From CAZYYO01 sp964650965 (lineage in GTDB: Bacteria > Bacillota > Clostridia > Lachnospirales > Lachnospiraceae): 24,131 nt of DNA. The translations under genes were made by a program, and so were the position numbers. The stretch is from NCBI GenBank assembly GCA_964650965.1, contig CAZYYO010000041.1, positions 1-24,131 on the forward strand. The letters are read 5' to 3'. This document shows positions 8,165 to 16,457 of the stretch, one piece after another. How positions within the stretch are numbered: position 1 is the stretch's first letter; each line of letters starts with the position of its first letter. The notes beneath the pieces were generated by a model, which was not told where the DNA came from, did not search any database, and was given only the letters and a program-made list of their open reading frames with translations.

Positions 8165-10750
8165 TTATTTCTTAACCACTGCCTGAAGCATATCATCCCG
8201 CTGATCAATGACAATGGTATCGCCCATAGACACATCCCCTGCCAGAATCAATTTTGCAGCCAGCGTCTCTACATGCTTTTGTAAATATCGCTTTAATGGA
8301 CGGGCACCATAAACTGGGTCGTATCCATTTTCCACTACATAGGAAGCAGCCTGTGGGGTTAACTCCACTGTAATCTCCCGGTCTGCCAGACGCTGATTCA
8401 GTTCCTTCATAAGAAGGGTTACAATCTGGCTGATGTTATCCTTACTTAATGGCTTAAACATTATAATTTCATCTAATCGGTTTAGAAATTCTGGTCGAAA
8501 AGCATTCCGAAGCTCCTGCATCACCTGTGCTTCTGCCTGTGGCCGAATATCTCCATTTTCATCAATTCCATCTAACAAATAAGAGGAACCAAGATTGGAG
8601 GTCATAATAATGATGGTGTTCTTAAAGTCAACGGTTCGTCCCTGGGAATCGGTAATTCTACCGTCATCTAACACCTGCAGCAGCACATTAAATACATCCG
8701 GATGTGCCTTCTCCACTTCATCAAACAGAACTACAGAGTATGGTTTTCTACGTACTGCCTCAGTTAACTGTCCTCCTTCATCATATCCAACATATCCTGG
8801 AGGAGCTCCAATGAGACGAGAAACGGAATATTTCTCCATGTACTCACTCATATCAAGACGAACCATATTGCTTTCGTCATCAAATAGACTATTTGCCAGG
8901 GTCTTTGCCAGCTCTGTCTTGCCTACACCGGTTGGTCCTAAGAACAGGAAGGAGCCAATTGGCTTATTGGGGTCTTTAATGCCCGCTTTGGAACGAATAA
9001 TTGCTTCAGAGACCTTGGTTACCCCTTCCTCCTGCCCAATGACTCTATGATGAAGCTCATCTGCCAAATGGAGAGTCTTATTTCGCTCACTTTCATTTAG
9101 CTTGGCTACAGGGATTCCTGTCCAGCGTGAAATAATGCGGGCGATTTCCTCATCTGTAACACTTTCGTGAACCAGAGATATCTTCTTATTCTTAACATTT
9201 TCCTCTTCCTGCTCCAGCTGCTTCTCAACCTCAGGCAGCTTGCCGTACTGTAGCTCTGCTGCCTTCTCCAGGTCATAGTTTTGCTGGGCAATCTTAATCT
9301 CGTTACGCACTGCTTCCAGCTGTTCTCTTAGGGAAGACACCTTCTCTACTGCATGCTTCTCATTATCCCACTGTGCCTTCTTACCATTGAATTCATCCCG
9401 CAGCTCTGACAATTCCTTCTGAAGGGCTGCCAGACGCTCCTGGCTTAGGTGGTCGCTTTCCTTCTTTAACGCAGTCTCCTCTATTTCCAGCTGCATCACC
9501 TTACGATGAAGCTCATCTAATTCTGTGGGCATGGAATCCAGCTCTGTCTTAATCAATGCACAGGCTTCATCTACCAGGTCAATGGCCTTATCCGGCAGAA
9601 ACCGGTCAGAAATATATCTGGCGGATAAGGTTGCTGCGGATACCAATGCGGCATCTGTAATCTTCACTCCATGGAATACCTCGTAGCGTTCCTTCAAACC
9701 TCTTAAGATGGAAATGGTATCCTCTACCGTAGGTTCATCCACCATAACCGGCTGGAACCGCCGCTCCAGGGCAGGATCCTTCTCAATATATTCCCGATAC
9801 TCATCTAATGTAGTAGCTCCGATACAATGAAGCTCGCCACGAGCCAGCATCGGCTTTAACATATTACCGGCATCCATAGCTCCGTCGGTTTTGCCTGCTC
9901 CAACAATAGTATGCAATTCATCTATGAACAGAATAATTTCTCCATCAGAGCCTTTGATTTCATCTAATACTGCCTTCAAACGCTCTTCAAATTCTCCACG
10001 ATACTTGGCACCTGCCACCAGTGCACTCATATCCAATGCAAATAGCTTCTTATCCTTCAATCCCTCAGGAACATCTCCCTGAACAATTCGCTGTGCCAAG
10101 CCTTCTACTGCTGCCGTCTTACCAACACCCGGTTCTCCAATTAACACCGGATTATTCTTAGTCTTACGGGACAGAATTCGAATGACATTTCTGATTTCTG
10201 CATCTCGACCAATCACCGGGTCTAATTTCTGCTGGCGGGCACGCTCCACCATATCATAGCCATATTTCTCCAGGGTATCATAGGTAGCCTCCGGATTATC
10301 ACTGGTCACCGTCTGATTGCCTCTCACTGTAGATAAAGCAGCCAAAAAACGGTCTCTGGTGATGCCATATTCCTTCCATATTTCCTTCATGGCTTTATTG
10401 GGATAGCGAAGCAGTGCTAAAAACAGGTGCTCCACAGACACATACTCGTCCCGCATTGCCTTGGCCTCATCCTCTGCATGAACCAGTACCTGATTCAAAT
10501 CCTTTCCAACATAAATCTGACCACCGGACACCTTAGTTCTTGCCTCTAAATGAGCAATGGCATTCTGTGTAAAATGCTCCAGATTAATCTCCATCTTCTC
10601 AATCAGCTTGGGAATCAATCCGTCCTCCTGCTGCATTAATGCCACAAGAAGATGCTCCTGCTCTATTTCCTGATTGCCGTAATCATAGGCTAATTTCTCG
10701 CAGCTGTTTACAGCTTCTATTGATTTTTGTGTAAATTTCTGTATATTCAT
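8165..10750 (-). CDS. clpB: ATP-dependent disaggregase ClpB
   Basis: Hsp100 ring ATPase that, with DnaK, pulls apart aggregated proteins after heat stress. The 861 residues match full-length ClpB. A double Clp_N domain lies at 1-145. AAA-1 has Walker A GEPGVGKT at 205-212 and Walker B FIDELH at 275-280. The ClpB-specific coiled-coil middle domain is at about 410-525, and its presence separates this from ClpC/ClpA. AAA-2 has GPTGVGKT at 605-612 and LFDEVEKAHP near 670, followed by the D2-small domain (about 760-855). No ClpP-binding IGF/IGL loop is evident, as expected. AAGGAGGT sits 6 bases before the ATG. Expression is probably heat-shock controlled, because a CIRCE element overlaps its promoter. 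Confidence 0.97.
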   Translation of the reverse strand: MNIQKFTQKSIEAVNSCEKLAYDYGNQEIEQEHLLVALMQQEDGLIPKLIEKMEINLEHFTQNAIAHLEARTKVSGGQIYVGKDLNQVLVHAEDEAKAMRDEYVSVEHLFLALLRYPNKAMKEIWKEYGITRDRFLAALSTVRGNQTVTSDNPEATYDTLEKYGYDMVERARQQKLDPVIGRDAEIRNVIRILSRKTKNNPVLIGEPGVGKTAAVEGLAQRIVQGDVPEGLKDKKLFALDMSALVAGAKYRGEFEERLKAVLDEIKGSDGEIILFIDELHTIVGAGKTDGAMDAGNMLKPMLARGELHCIGATTLDEYREYIEKDPALERRFQPVMVDEPTVEDTISILRGLKERYEVFHGVKITDAALVSAATLSARYISDRFLPDKAIDLVDEACALIKTELDSMPTELDELHRKVMQLEIEETALKKESDHLSQERLAALQKELSELRDEFNGKKAQWDNEKHAVEKVSSLREQLEAVRNEIKIAQQNYDLEKAAELQYGKLPEVEKQLEQEEENVKNKKISLVHESVTDEEIARIISRWTGIPVAKLNESERNKTLHLADELHHRVIGQEEGVTKVSEAIIRSKAGIKDPNKPIGSFLFLGPTGVGKTELAKTLANSLFDDESNMVRLDMSEYMEKYSVSRLIGAPPGYVGYDEGGQLTEAVRRKPYSVVLFDEVEKAHPDVFNVLLQVLDDGRITDSQGRTVDFKNTIIIMTSNLGSSYLLDGIDENGDIRPQAEAQVMQELRNAFRPEFLNRLDEIIMFKPLSKDNISQIVTLLMKELNQRLADREITVELTPQAASYVVENGYDPVYGARPLKRYLQKHVETLAAKLILAGDVSMGDTIVIDQRDDMLQAVVKK

Positions 10751-10814
10751 GTGCTTACCTCCTTATCATAAACATCCGTCCACCCTAAAATGTGTATGTT
10801 CTGTTCATGATTTT

Positions 10815-10843
10815 GGTATAGCACCTTTTGTTAGCACTGTCAA
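10815..10843 (-). promoter_or_regulatory. sigma-A-type promoter of clpB
   Basis: On the minus strand a perfect -35 TTGACA (10843-10838) and a -10 TATACC (10820-10815) are separated by exactly 17 bases. Transcription would start near 10808, giving a leader of roughly 58 bases before clpB. The -35 box lies inside the CIRCE element, so HrcA binding would block RNA polymerase directly. Confidence 0.75.
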
Positions 10844-10857
10844 GAGGTGAGTGCTAA
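10831..10857. promoter_or_regulatory. CIRCE operator (HrcA binding site)
   Basis: TTAGCACTG (10831-10839), nine bases, then GAGTGCTAA (10849-10857). This equals the CIRCE consensus TTAGCACTC-N9-GAGTGCTAA except for one base (G for C at the ninth position of the left arm). The altered base is shared with the -35 TTGACA read on the other strand, which may explain its choice. CIRCE is the operator of the heat-shock repressor HrcA, normally found at groESL and dnaK operons. Confidence 0.9.
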
Positions 10858-10996
10858 TATTTTCTGATAATTTATGTGAACTATTGATTTTACTGGGTTT
10901 GTTGAGTTATTAAATCTTTATAAACTGTATTTTTATGGCTTGCTACGCATTTTTTTACATGCCTGGTGGATTTCATTGCGGATTATATTACTTACC

Positions 10997-11251
10997 TTGG
11001 GGGAAATACCTTCCTATCGCAGTGTCTCCCCCAATATAATGATTGTAACCATGCATATCTTTCTTGTTCTTGCTGCTGGTTGGGGGATTTTCGATTCTAT
11101 TTTCCTGTCACCTCCAGGTTGCTTAAGCTTCTTAGAGGCATGCGACCTTTTGCATATCATCTCCCCCAAAACGTGGTTATATTACAGACCTGCTGGCTCT
11201 TATTGACTGTAGGTTGGGGGATTTTCAATTGTATTTTGCCATCACCCCCAA
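10997..11251. other. three consecutive G5/C5 stem-loops
   Basis: TTGGGGGA 10997-11004 pairs with TCCCCCAA 11027-11034. TTGGGGGA 11080-11087 pairs with TCCCCCAA 11162-11169. TTGGGGG 11214-11220 pairs with CCCCCAA 11245-11251. The second and third are embedded in a longer internal direct repeat (GGTTGGGGGATTTTC followed by ATT and TATTTT). The counterparts in copy B (near 15910-16165) keep most of the pairing. This could be a structured RNA or a relic of an element. A 51-codon open frame (11051-11206) also runs through it, without a ribosome binding site. Confidence 0.45.
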
Positions 11252-11363
11252 AGGGGCTTGATAAACACAATGTACATGATGAGTTTGACTGGCATGATAA
11301 GTGGAATAGGCGTGATTAACCGATTTGCTTTATAATTTCATGATTTTAATCCGCATTAAAATA

Positions 11364-11398
11364 GCGACTAATCTAAAGTCTAACTTTAGATTAGTCGC
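11364..11398 (-). terminator. palindromic repeat copy A, terminator of rhamnosidase operon
   Basis: GCGACTAATCTAAAG (11364-11378), loop TCTAA, CTTTAGATTAGTCGC (11384-11398): a perfect 15-bp stem. On the minus strand it is followed by TATTTTAAT, so it can end the leftward GH78 transcript about 50 bases after the stop codon. The same sequence recurs at 16286 and 17764 and as a half copy at 17702. Confidence 0.7.
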
Positions 11399-11447
11399 CA
11401 AATAATTCATTCCATACTCAGTTTCATCATCGCGCCCACCATGGCTG

Positions 11448-13760
11448 CTATACTACATATTTACAATGATACTGACTTTCCCCTGTCTGGATTGCTTGCT
11501 TGGTACCATCTGGCAAAATCAATGTTCCACTGCATCCCGCTGGGGACATGATATCAACAGAAAAATCTTCATGGTCTAGTGTCCATTTCACTGTAATACT
11601 GCCCTTTGGTGTTTCTACAGATGCCTCTGCCCATGTCAGCCCTCCACCGATGGTTGGTTTCACCTGATATGTATGATATCCACCATCCAGCGCTTCGATT
11701 CCTGCAATTCTACGATAGAAGAAATCTCCTACCGCACCGTAAGCATAATGATTAAAGGATGTCATGGAAGGGGCGGACTGGTCCTCTGGATCATAATCCT
11801 TAGATGAGGTGGTGTCGGTACCATCTCCTGCTGCCAGGTTTATCGTTCCGTCTGGTTTCAATGCATCCCATTTTTCCCAGATTGTTGTTGCTCCCTGCTT
11901 TACTGCATACATCCAGCCTGGGCAATCCTCCTGAAGGAGAACCTGATAGGCTTCATCCACATGCCCTGTATCTGCCAATGCAAAAAGCAAATAGGGGGTG
12001 CCAAGAAATCCTGTGGAAATCTTGTAATCATTATCTCTTACTAATCTTGCCAGATTATCTCCCATCGCCTGTCTCTCTTCCCCTTGTACCATTCCAAAAT
12101 AAATTGGGCAAATGTACCCGGAAGCGAATTCAAAATCTAATTTTCCATGGCCATCGGTAAATACATCCCGATAGGATTTTTGAATACCGTGACATAGCTT
12201 CTCGTAATATTGTTCGTCGCTGTGATTTCCTAACAGCCTGGCTGATTGACGAAGAATATCTGATGTTTGGTAAAAATAGGCTGTTGCCAGCCAGGTTCCC
12301 TTTTTCGTCCACATCTTGGAGTCTTCATTAGGAGCACACCAATCTCCAAACTGGAACGGTCCCTTCCAAATATATCGTTTCTTTCCCACATGCATAAAAT
12401 GAGCCCAGAATTTTTCCGCTTTGCACAATTTCTTCATGGTAGCGTAGTTTTCTTTCAAAATATCTACATCCCCGGTGGCTAAATATAAGGCCCAGGGAAC
12501 CATGGTGGCACAGTCGCTCCATCCCGCCAATGCAAATGTTGGAACAGGATTCTTTCCCTTTGGAACAACCATGGGGATTCCACCTCCTACCCCCTGTTCC
12601 AGGCGAACATCCGCCAGCCATTTATTTAAGAACTGCTTCATATCAAAATTTGCACATGCTGTTCTTGCAAAAACTGCAATATCTCCTGTCCATCCCATTC
12701 TTTCGTCTCGCTGGGGACAATCCGTGGGAATATCTACAAAATTGGACCTGCCTCCCCATACAATATTATTTTGCAGCTGATTAATCATTGGGTTGGAGCA
12801 TGTAAAATATCCACTACATTTGTTAATACTTGATACCACAATGCCAGATACCTGTATCTGCTCTACATCAATTCCCTGAACACGTATATATCGAAATCCC
12901 ATGGTGGTAAGCTCTGGAATATATTCTTCCTCACCACCTTTGCAGTAATAATTCACCTGTGCCGCCGCTTTTCTAAGATTTGAGGTAAATATTTCTCCAT
13001 CAACGAGTACTTCCGCATGTTTTATATTAATATGCTGTCCGGCAGTCGTATTTTTCATTACCAGCTTAACAACACCAGAGAAATTCTGTCCGAAATCGTA
13101 AATGGTTCCACCTCGTTTCGAAGGCGTGCTGGAAACACATGCAATGCTTTCTCCAAATCTTGCCACCCCTTGAGAAGGAACAAGTACCGGATGAATCTTT
13201 GGCTTAGCAACCTGGCATGGATGATATGTTAGCTTGCTTTCATCTACTGAAGCATCTACCGTAACACCTTCATATATTCCAGCCACTGTATAAGCACCCT
13301 GGGTGGACACCTGAAAGCTGTCATCAGTTCCAATCACCTGCTCTGTGCCATCTTGGTAATGCAAATGTAGTTCCGCCAAAAGCATCTGTCTGTCCTCAAA
13401 AGCTCTGGTACTTCCCATAAAACCGTAGTATCCTACTGCCCATCCACCAGACACAACGGCCAGCACATCATTTTCTTCTTTCATAAGGTCTGTTACATCA
13501 TAGGTTTGATATTGCAGTCTGTATTTATAGCTTGTATTTCCTGGTGTTAAGACTTCATCCCCTACACGCTTCCCATTGATTCTGAAGAAATAATTTCCAA
13601 TAGCAGTAGCATACAAGACGGCACTGGCCAAAGGCTTGCTCACCTGTATCTGACGATATACCGTCATTGGCACCGGCGATTGGGTTTTGGTGGTAATTAT
13701 TTTATCATCTGTAATCCACTGACTGCTTTGAAAACTGCAGCCTCCTATTTCTTCTTTCAT
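11448..13760 (-). CDS. alpha-L-rhamnosidase, GH78, cytoplasmic
   Basis: Hydrolyses terminal alpha-L-rhamnose from glycosides or oligosaccharides by inversion. The 770-residue protein has the usual GH78 order: N-terminal carbohydrate-binding-like beta domain (about 45-195), a second beta domain (about 200-310), an (alpha/alpha)6 barrel (about 315-660) and a C-terminal beta domain (about 665-745). The catalytic acid is in DCPQRDERMGWTGD (347-360, Glu353) and the base in TTIWEKWD (625-632, Glu629); GWSD (413-416) and FGDW (471-474) are typical subsite motifs. There is no signal peptide, so it acts on imported substrate. The weak Shine-Dalgarno AGGGGG overlaps the TAG stop of the lipoprotein gene 8 bases upstream, so translation is probably coupled. 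Its 3' end is duplicated as a relic at 16373-16443. Confidence 0.93.
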   Translation of the reverse strand: MKEEIGGCSFQSSQWITDDKIITTKTQSPVPMTVYRQIQVSKPLASAVLYATAIGNYFFRINGKRVGDEVLTPGNTSYKYRLQYQTYDVTDLMKEENDVLAVVSGGWAVGYYGFMGSTRAFEDRQMLLAELHLHYQDGTEQVIGTDDSFQVSTQGAYTVAGIYEGVTVDASVDESKLTYHPCQVAKPKIHPVLVPSQGVARFGESIACVSSTPSKRGGTIYDFGQNFSGVVKLVMKNTTAGQHINIKHAEVLVDGEIFTSNLRKAAAQVNYYCKGGEEEYIPELTTMGFRYIRVQGIDVEQIQVSGIVVSSINKCSGYFTCSNPMINQLQNNIVWGGRSNFVDIPTDCPQRDERMGWTGDIAVFARTACANFDMKQFLNKWLADVRLEQGVGGGIPMVVPKGKNPVPTFALAGWSDCATMVPWALYLATGDVDILKENYATMKKLCKAEKFWAHFMHVGKKRYIWKGPFQFGDWCAPNEDSKMWTKKGTWLATAYFYQTSDILRQSARLLGNHSDEQYYEKLCHGIQKSYRDVFTDGHGKLDFEFASGYICPIYFGMVQGEERQAMGDNLARLVRDNDYKISTGFLGTPYLLFALADTGHVDEAYQVLLQEDCPGWMYAVKQGATTIWEKWDALKPDGTINLAAGDGTDTTSSKDYDPEDQSAPSMTSFNHYAYGAVGDFFYRRIAGIEALDGGYHTYQVKPTIGGGLTWAEASVETPKGSITVKWTLDHEDFSVDIMSPAGCSGTLILPDGTKQAIQTGESQYHCKYVV

Positions 13761-13768
13761 ATTGCCCC

Positions 13769-15526
13769 CTATTTTGCTATTACCTGAACATTTTCTACTT
13801 CAAAAATCATCATATCCGTATTTTCATAAGGACAACCTACTGCTGGTAAATCCTGATTATCAGTAGAACAGCCTTGAAGATGTCTGGTTTTTAATTCTGG
13901 GTCCATAAGTCCACCAATCATAGCAACCACATCCGTATCAAATCCGCCTAGTATACTGCCCTGATAATACTTGGCAGCTTCCTGGGTGGTACCGTTTACT
14001 TTCAACGTTCCCTTGGCAACACAATCAAGAATATTACCATATCTTTCTGAGCCAATACCAAGGCCTGCATATAACAGTACACCGCCAGCATTCTTGTTTA
14101 CAGTAATATCCAGGTTATTGTCACCCTGACATTTCTTCATATTACAGTTAGAGCCGGTCAATCCACCTGCATAAATCTGCATATTCTCATCTGCCTTGGA
14201 ATCCACAGCATCTACCTGCATTTTAATATTTACCTGTGATGTACAACCGGAAATATCACTGTAGCATTCACCAACTAAACCGCCACAGTATACAGAACCA
14301 GCTCCTTGATTTGCACCATTTGCCTCCAGTGAAATATCGCCCTGTGTAGAACAATCAGATACCGTTCCGCCCCAGAATCCACCAATGAGACCAGAAACAC
14401 TAACATACAAGTTACTGTCCTTTGCATCTTTTGCTGTTATCTGGATGTTGGCATTGGTAACAGTAACGTCCGATACATCTCCACCCATCATAAATCCTAT
14501 CAATGGTGCTGTGTAAACTGCGCCGCCTTCTCCATTTGCCTGAATGGTTGCCTGATCAATGGTAACATCCTTAATCACTGCAGGAGCGGTAACACTTCCA
14601 AAAATTGCTGCTGTTCCATCGTTTTTCTTTCCTTCGGAAACAATGGCATTCAATCCAACTTCCTTCTTGTTTTCCAAAGATGTAATATTTAATCCACTGA
14701 TTGTCTTACCATTTCCGTCAAAAGTTCCATGGAAACTGTGAACCCACCAGTTATCATTTAACAATTCATAATTCTCGTAATAGCTTCCAATAGGCTGCCA
14801 TTTGCCACTAATATCAATATCCTCTGTTAGGCGATAAGCACCATATAAATCTTTGGAAATATCCTGAAGCTCCTGCTTATTGGTGATATCCTTCATTTCC
14901 ACCCAGCGGGCATACAGGGTGGCTTCATTCTTCTCAGTGAGACTGTCAATGGTTGCCACCTTATCCTGGATGCTTTCATATTCCTGATTCCAGATTCCCA
15001 CCATACTTTTACTTTCTCCAAAAAAATACAGGTATTTGGAGACACCGCCTACGATATCCTCTTCCTTCACTTCTGACTTGGTCTGCCAGCCTGCGAAATA
15101 GTACCCTTTTCTTGTTGGCTGCTTGGGCATTTTGTCACTGGCAATTCCCTCATTTGCAGTTACTTCTACAGAATCAATTATGTTCTCTTTGCCATCATTT
15201 GCATCGAAGCTTACCTTGATTTTCTGATCCTTCTTCACCCACTTAGCTGTCACATCCATATCCTTGCTGATATAATCCAGCGAATGGAGCTTCTCACCTT
15301 TATCATACCATCCACAGAAGGTATATCCTTTTTTTGTTGGTGCAGGCAATTCCCCTACTGGATCATCTGTAGATACTGTAAGTGTCTCTTCACTTTTTAA
15401 TTTGCCACCATCTGCATTAAATGTAATGGTAGCCTCTTCGGGTTTCCCACACCCTGCTAATAACATCATGCTTGCTATGATGCATAACATGAGTACCCCT
15501 ATTTTTCGTCCCTGTTTTTTCTCCAA
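13769..15526 (-). CDS. surface lipoprotein with InlB/Flg_new-type repeats and GLUG-like repeats
   Basis: A secreted lipoprotein of about 585 residues. A basic N-terminus (EKKQGRK) and a hydrophobic stretch end in the lipobox LLAGC with Cys at about residue 26, then GKPEE. Two InlB B-repeat/Flg_new-like modules follow (about 33-96 and 103-210), each ending in a GY-F-GW and then AKW or ARW pattern. A Gly-rich beta-helix-like region (about 250-520) carries GLUG-like units GLIGG, GLVGE and GLTGS, each followed by a hydrophobic/Cys strand. The start was set at TTG 15526 because AGGAGG (15535-15540) lies 8 bases upstream; GTG at 15529 is the alternative. Longer in-frame starts reach 15598 without such a site. 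It is directly coupled to GH78, suggesting a glycan-binding or adhesion role. Confidence 0.8.
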   Translation of the reverse strand: MEKKQGRKIGVLMLCIIASMMLLAGCGKPEEATITFNADGGKLKSEETLTVSTDDPVGELPAPTKKGYTFCGWYDKGEKLHSLDYISKDMDVTAKWVKKDQKIKVSFDANDGKENIIDSVEVTANEGIASDKMPKQPTRKGYYFAGWQTKSEVKEEDIVGGVSKYLYFFGESKSMVGIWNQEYESIQDKVATIDSLTEKNEATLYARWVEMKDITNKQELQDISKDLYGAYRLTEDIDISGKWQPIGSYYENYELLNDNWWVHSFHGTFDGNGKTISGLNITSLENKKEVGLNAIVSEGKKNDGTAAIFGSVTAPAVIKDVTIDQATIQANGEGGAVYTAPLIGFMMGGDVSDVTVTNANIQITAKDAKDSNLYVSVSGLIGGFWGGTVSDCSTQGDISLEANGANQGAGSVYCGGLVGECYSDISGCTSQVNIKMQVDAVDSKADENMQIYAGGLTGSNCNMKKCQGDNNLDITVNKNAGGVLLYAGLGIGSERYGNILDCVAKGTLKVNGTTQEAAKYYQGSILGGFDTDVVAMIGGLMDPELKTRHLQGCSTDNQDLPAVGCPYENTDMMIFEVENVQVIAK

Positions 15527-15743
15527 CACATTGTCCTCCTTTAGATTTAACATTATAAATCTATGGTATCGAAGTGTTTTGGGATTAACAACCATCAATG
15601 CTTTGGGATGTGTTCTTAAATCGTCATTTGCGTCTCCTGTGATGTTTTATACATGGAAAGGCAGTTAAGTAACCTTGCTGAAACTGTTTCTATCAAAATA
15701 TCCTGACCAATTCAAATAATGTTCCGTATTCTCTATGTTAATT

Positions 15744-15773
15744 ATTATGTATAAATTGTATCACGTTTACAAT
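15744..15773 (-). promoter_or_regulatory. candidate promoter and operator of the lipoprotein-GH78 operon
   Basis: On the minus strand TTGTAA (15772-15767) and CATAAT (15749-15744) are spaced by 17 bases, a plausible sigma-A promoter. A 19-bp palindrome ATTGTA-N7-TACAAT (15755-15773) overlaps the -35 box and spacer, as expected for a repressor operator. The half-site TTGTA/TACAA resembles operators of the GntR/LacI-type AraR family, but the spacer is longer. The predicted leader to the TTG start is about 210 bases, with no gene and no clear hairpin in it. Confidence 0.4.
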
Positions 15774-16285
15774 ATAGAATCCTCTTTGTTATAAAACAGA
15801 TAGTCATCGGCTGGCATGTATCCTCCTTACTGTTTTGTGCAGAAAAAAATGGTACACATCCATAACAATGCTGTGCCTTGTGGATTTTGCTCCAGATTGC
15901 ATTGCTCACCTTGGAGGAAATACCTTCCTAACACAGTATTCCCCCCAATATAGTGTTTGTAACATGCATATCCTTCTCGTTCTCGCTGCTGGTTGGGGGA
16001 TTTTCAATTCTATTTTTCCGTCACCTCCAGGATGCTTAAGCTTCTTGGAGGCGTGCGTCCTTTTATATATCATCTCCCCCAAAACGTGGTTATATCACAG
16101 GCCTGCTGCTTCTTATTGACTGCTGGCTGGGGGATTTTCGATTGCATTTTGCCATGACCCCCAAAGGCACTTGATAGATGTGATACCCCTGATGGGTTTG
16201 GCTGGCATAATAAACATGATAAGTGGAATAGGCGTGATTAACCGATTTGCTTTATTATTTCATGATTTTAATTCGCATTAAAATA

Positions 16286-16320
16286 GCGACTAATCTAAAG
16301 TCTAATCTTAGATTAGTCGC
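16286..16320 (-). terminator. palindromic repeat copy B, terminator-like
   Basis: GCGACTAATCTAAAG (16286-16300), TCTAA, then TCTTAGATTAGTCGC (16306-16320). Two changes near the loop reduce the stem to 13 bp. On the minus strand a TATTTTAAT tail follows, as in copy A. It lies 138 bases after the ATPase stop and probably once served the GH78 gene whose relic is adjacent. Confidence 0.6.
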
Positions 16321-16372
16321 CAAATAATTCATTTCATATTCAGTTTCATCATCACTTCCACGATGGATGCAA

Positions 16373-16443
16373 TACTATATATTTACAGTGATTCCGACTT
16401 TCCTGTCTGGATTAATTGCTTGGTGCCATCTGGCAGAATCAAG
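16373..16443 (-). pseudogene. 3'-end relic of a second GH78 rhamnosidase gene
   Basis: Read leftward, the segment encodes LILPDGTKQLIQTG, aligning with LILPDGTKQAIQTG at the C-terminus of the intact rhamnosidase. A one-base deletion then shifts the frame to an early TAA (16383-16385). At the position of the intact gene's TAG stop the relic has TTG, so the original stop is lost. Upstream of LIL all similarity ends and the ATPase gene begins. This is the trace of a lost or rearranged paralogue, not a working gene. Confidence 0.75.
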
Positions 16444-16457
16444 CATACCTTCGTCGA

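Larger units (their letters stand above)
10968..11515. repeat. duplicated block, copy A
   Basis: By eye this segment aligns over its whole length with 15873-16443, with a few short indels (for example 9 extra bases in copy B near 16210) and scattered substitutions; its last part, 11281-11400, is nearly identical. Copy A covers the gene-free space downstream of the rhamnosidase gene and runs into the last 68 bases of that gene. It contains three G5/C5 stem-loops and the palindromic terminator at 11364. The 110 bases to its right, back to the CIRCE element (10858-10967), are AT-rich with no gene. They include TTGATTTTACTGGG (10884-10897), repeated at 24108-24121. Confidence 0.85.
15873..16443. 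repeat. duplicated block, copy B
   Basis: Second copy of the block at 10968-11515, in the same orientation and displaced by about 4.9 kb. It repeats the three G5/C5 stem-loops in slightly eroded form (for example TTGGAGGA in place of TTGGGGGA), the shared stretch ATAAGTGGAATAGGCGTGA, the terminator palindrome (16286-16320), and then a GH78 3'-end relic. Homology stops at about 16443, only 15 bases before the ATPase stop codon at 16458. The 1-kb stretch 15527-16457 holds no intact gene apart from this block and the upstream promoter. Confidence 0.85.

Noticed and set aside
8595..9050. 151-codon frame antisense to clpB
   Set aside because: It is a shadow of the highly conserved ClpB AAA-2 coding sequence, with no start signals.
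10966..11319. 117-codon frame in block A
   Set aside because: It is not kept as an open frame in block B; only the shorter 51-codon frame is shared.
15755..15773. Calling the palindrome a catabolite-response element (cre)
   Set aside because: The first half fits TGWAANCG, but the second half needs an extra base to match the consensus.
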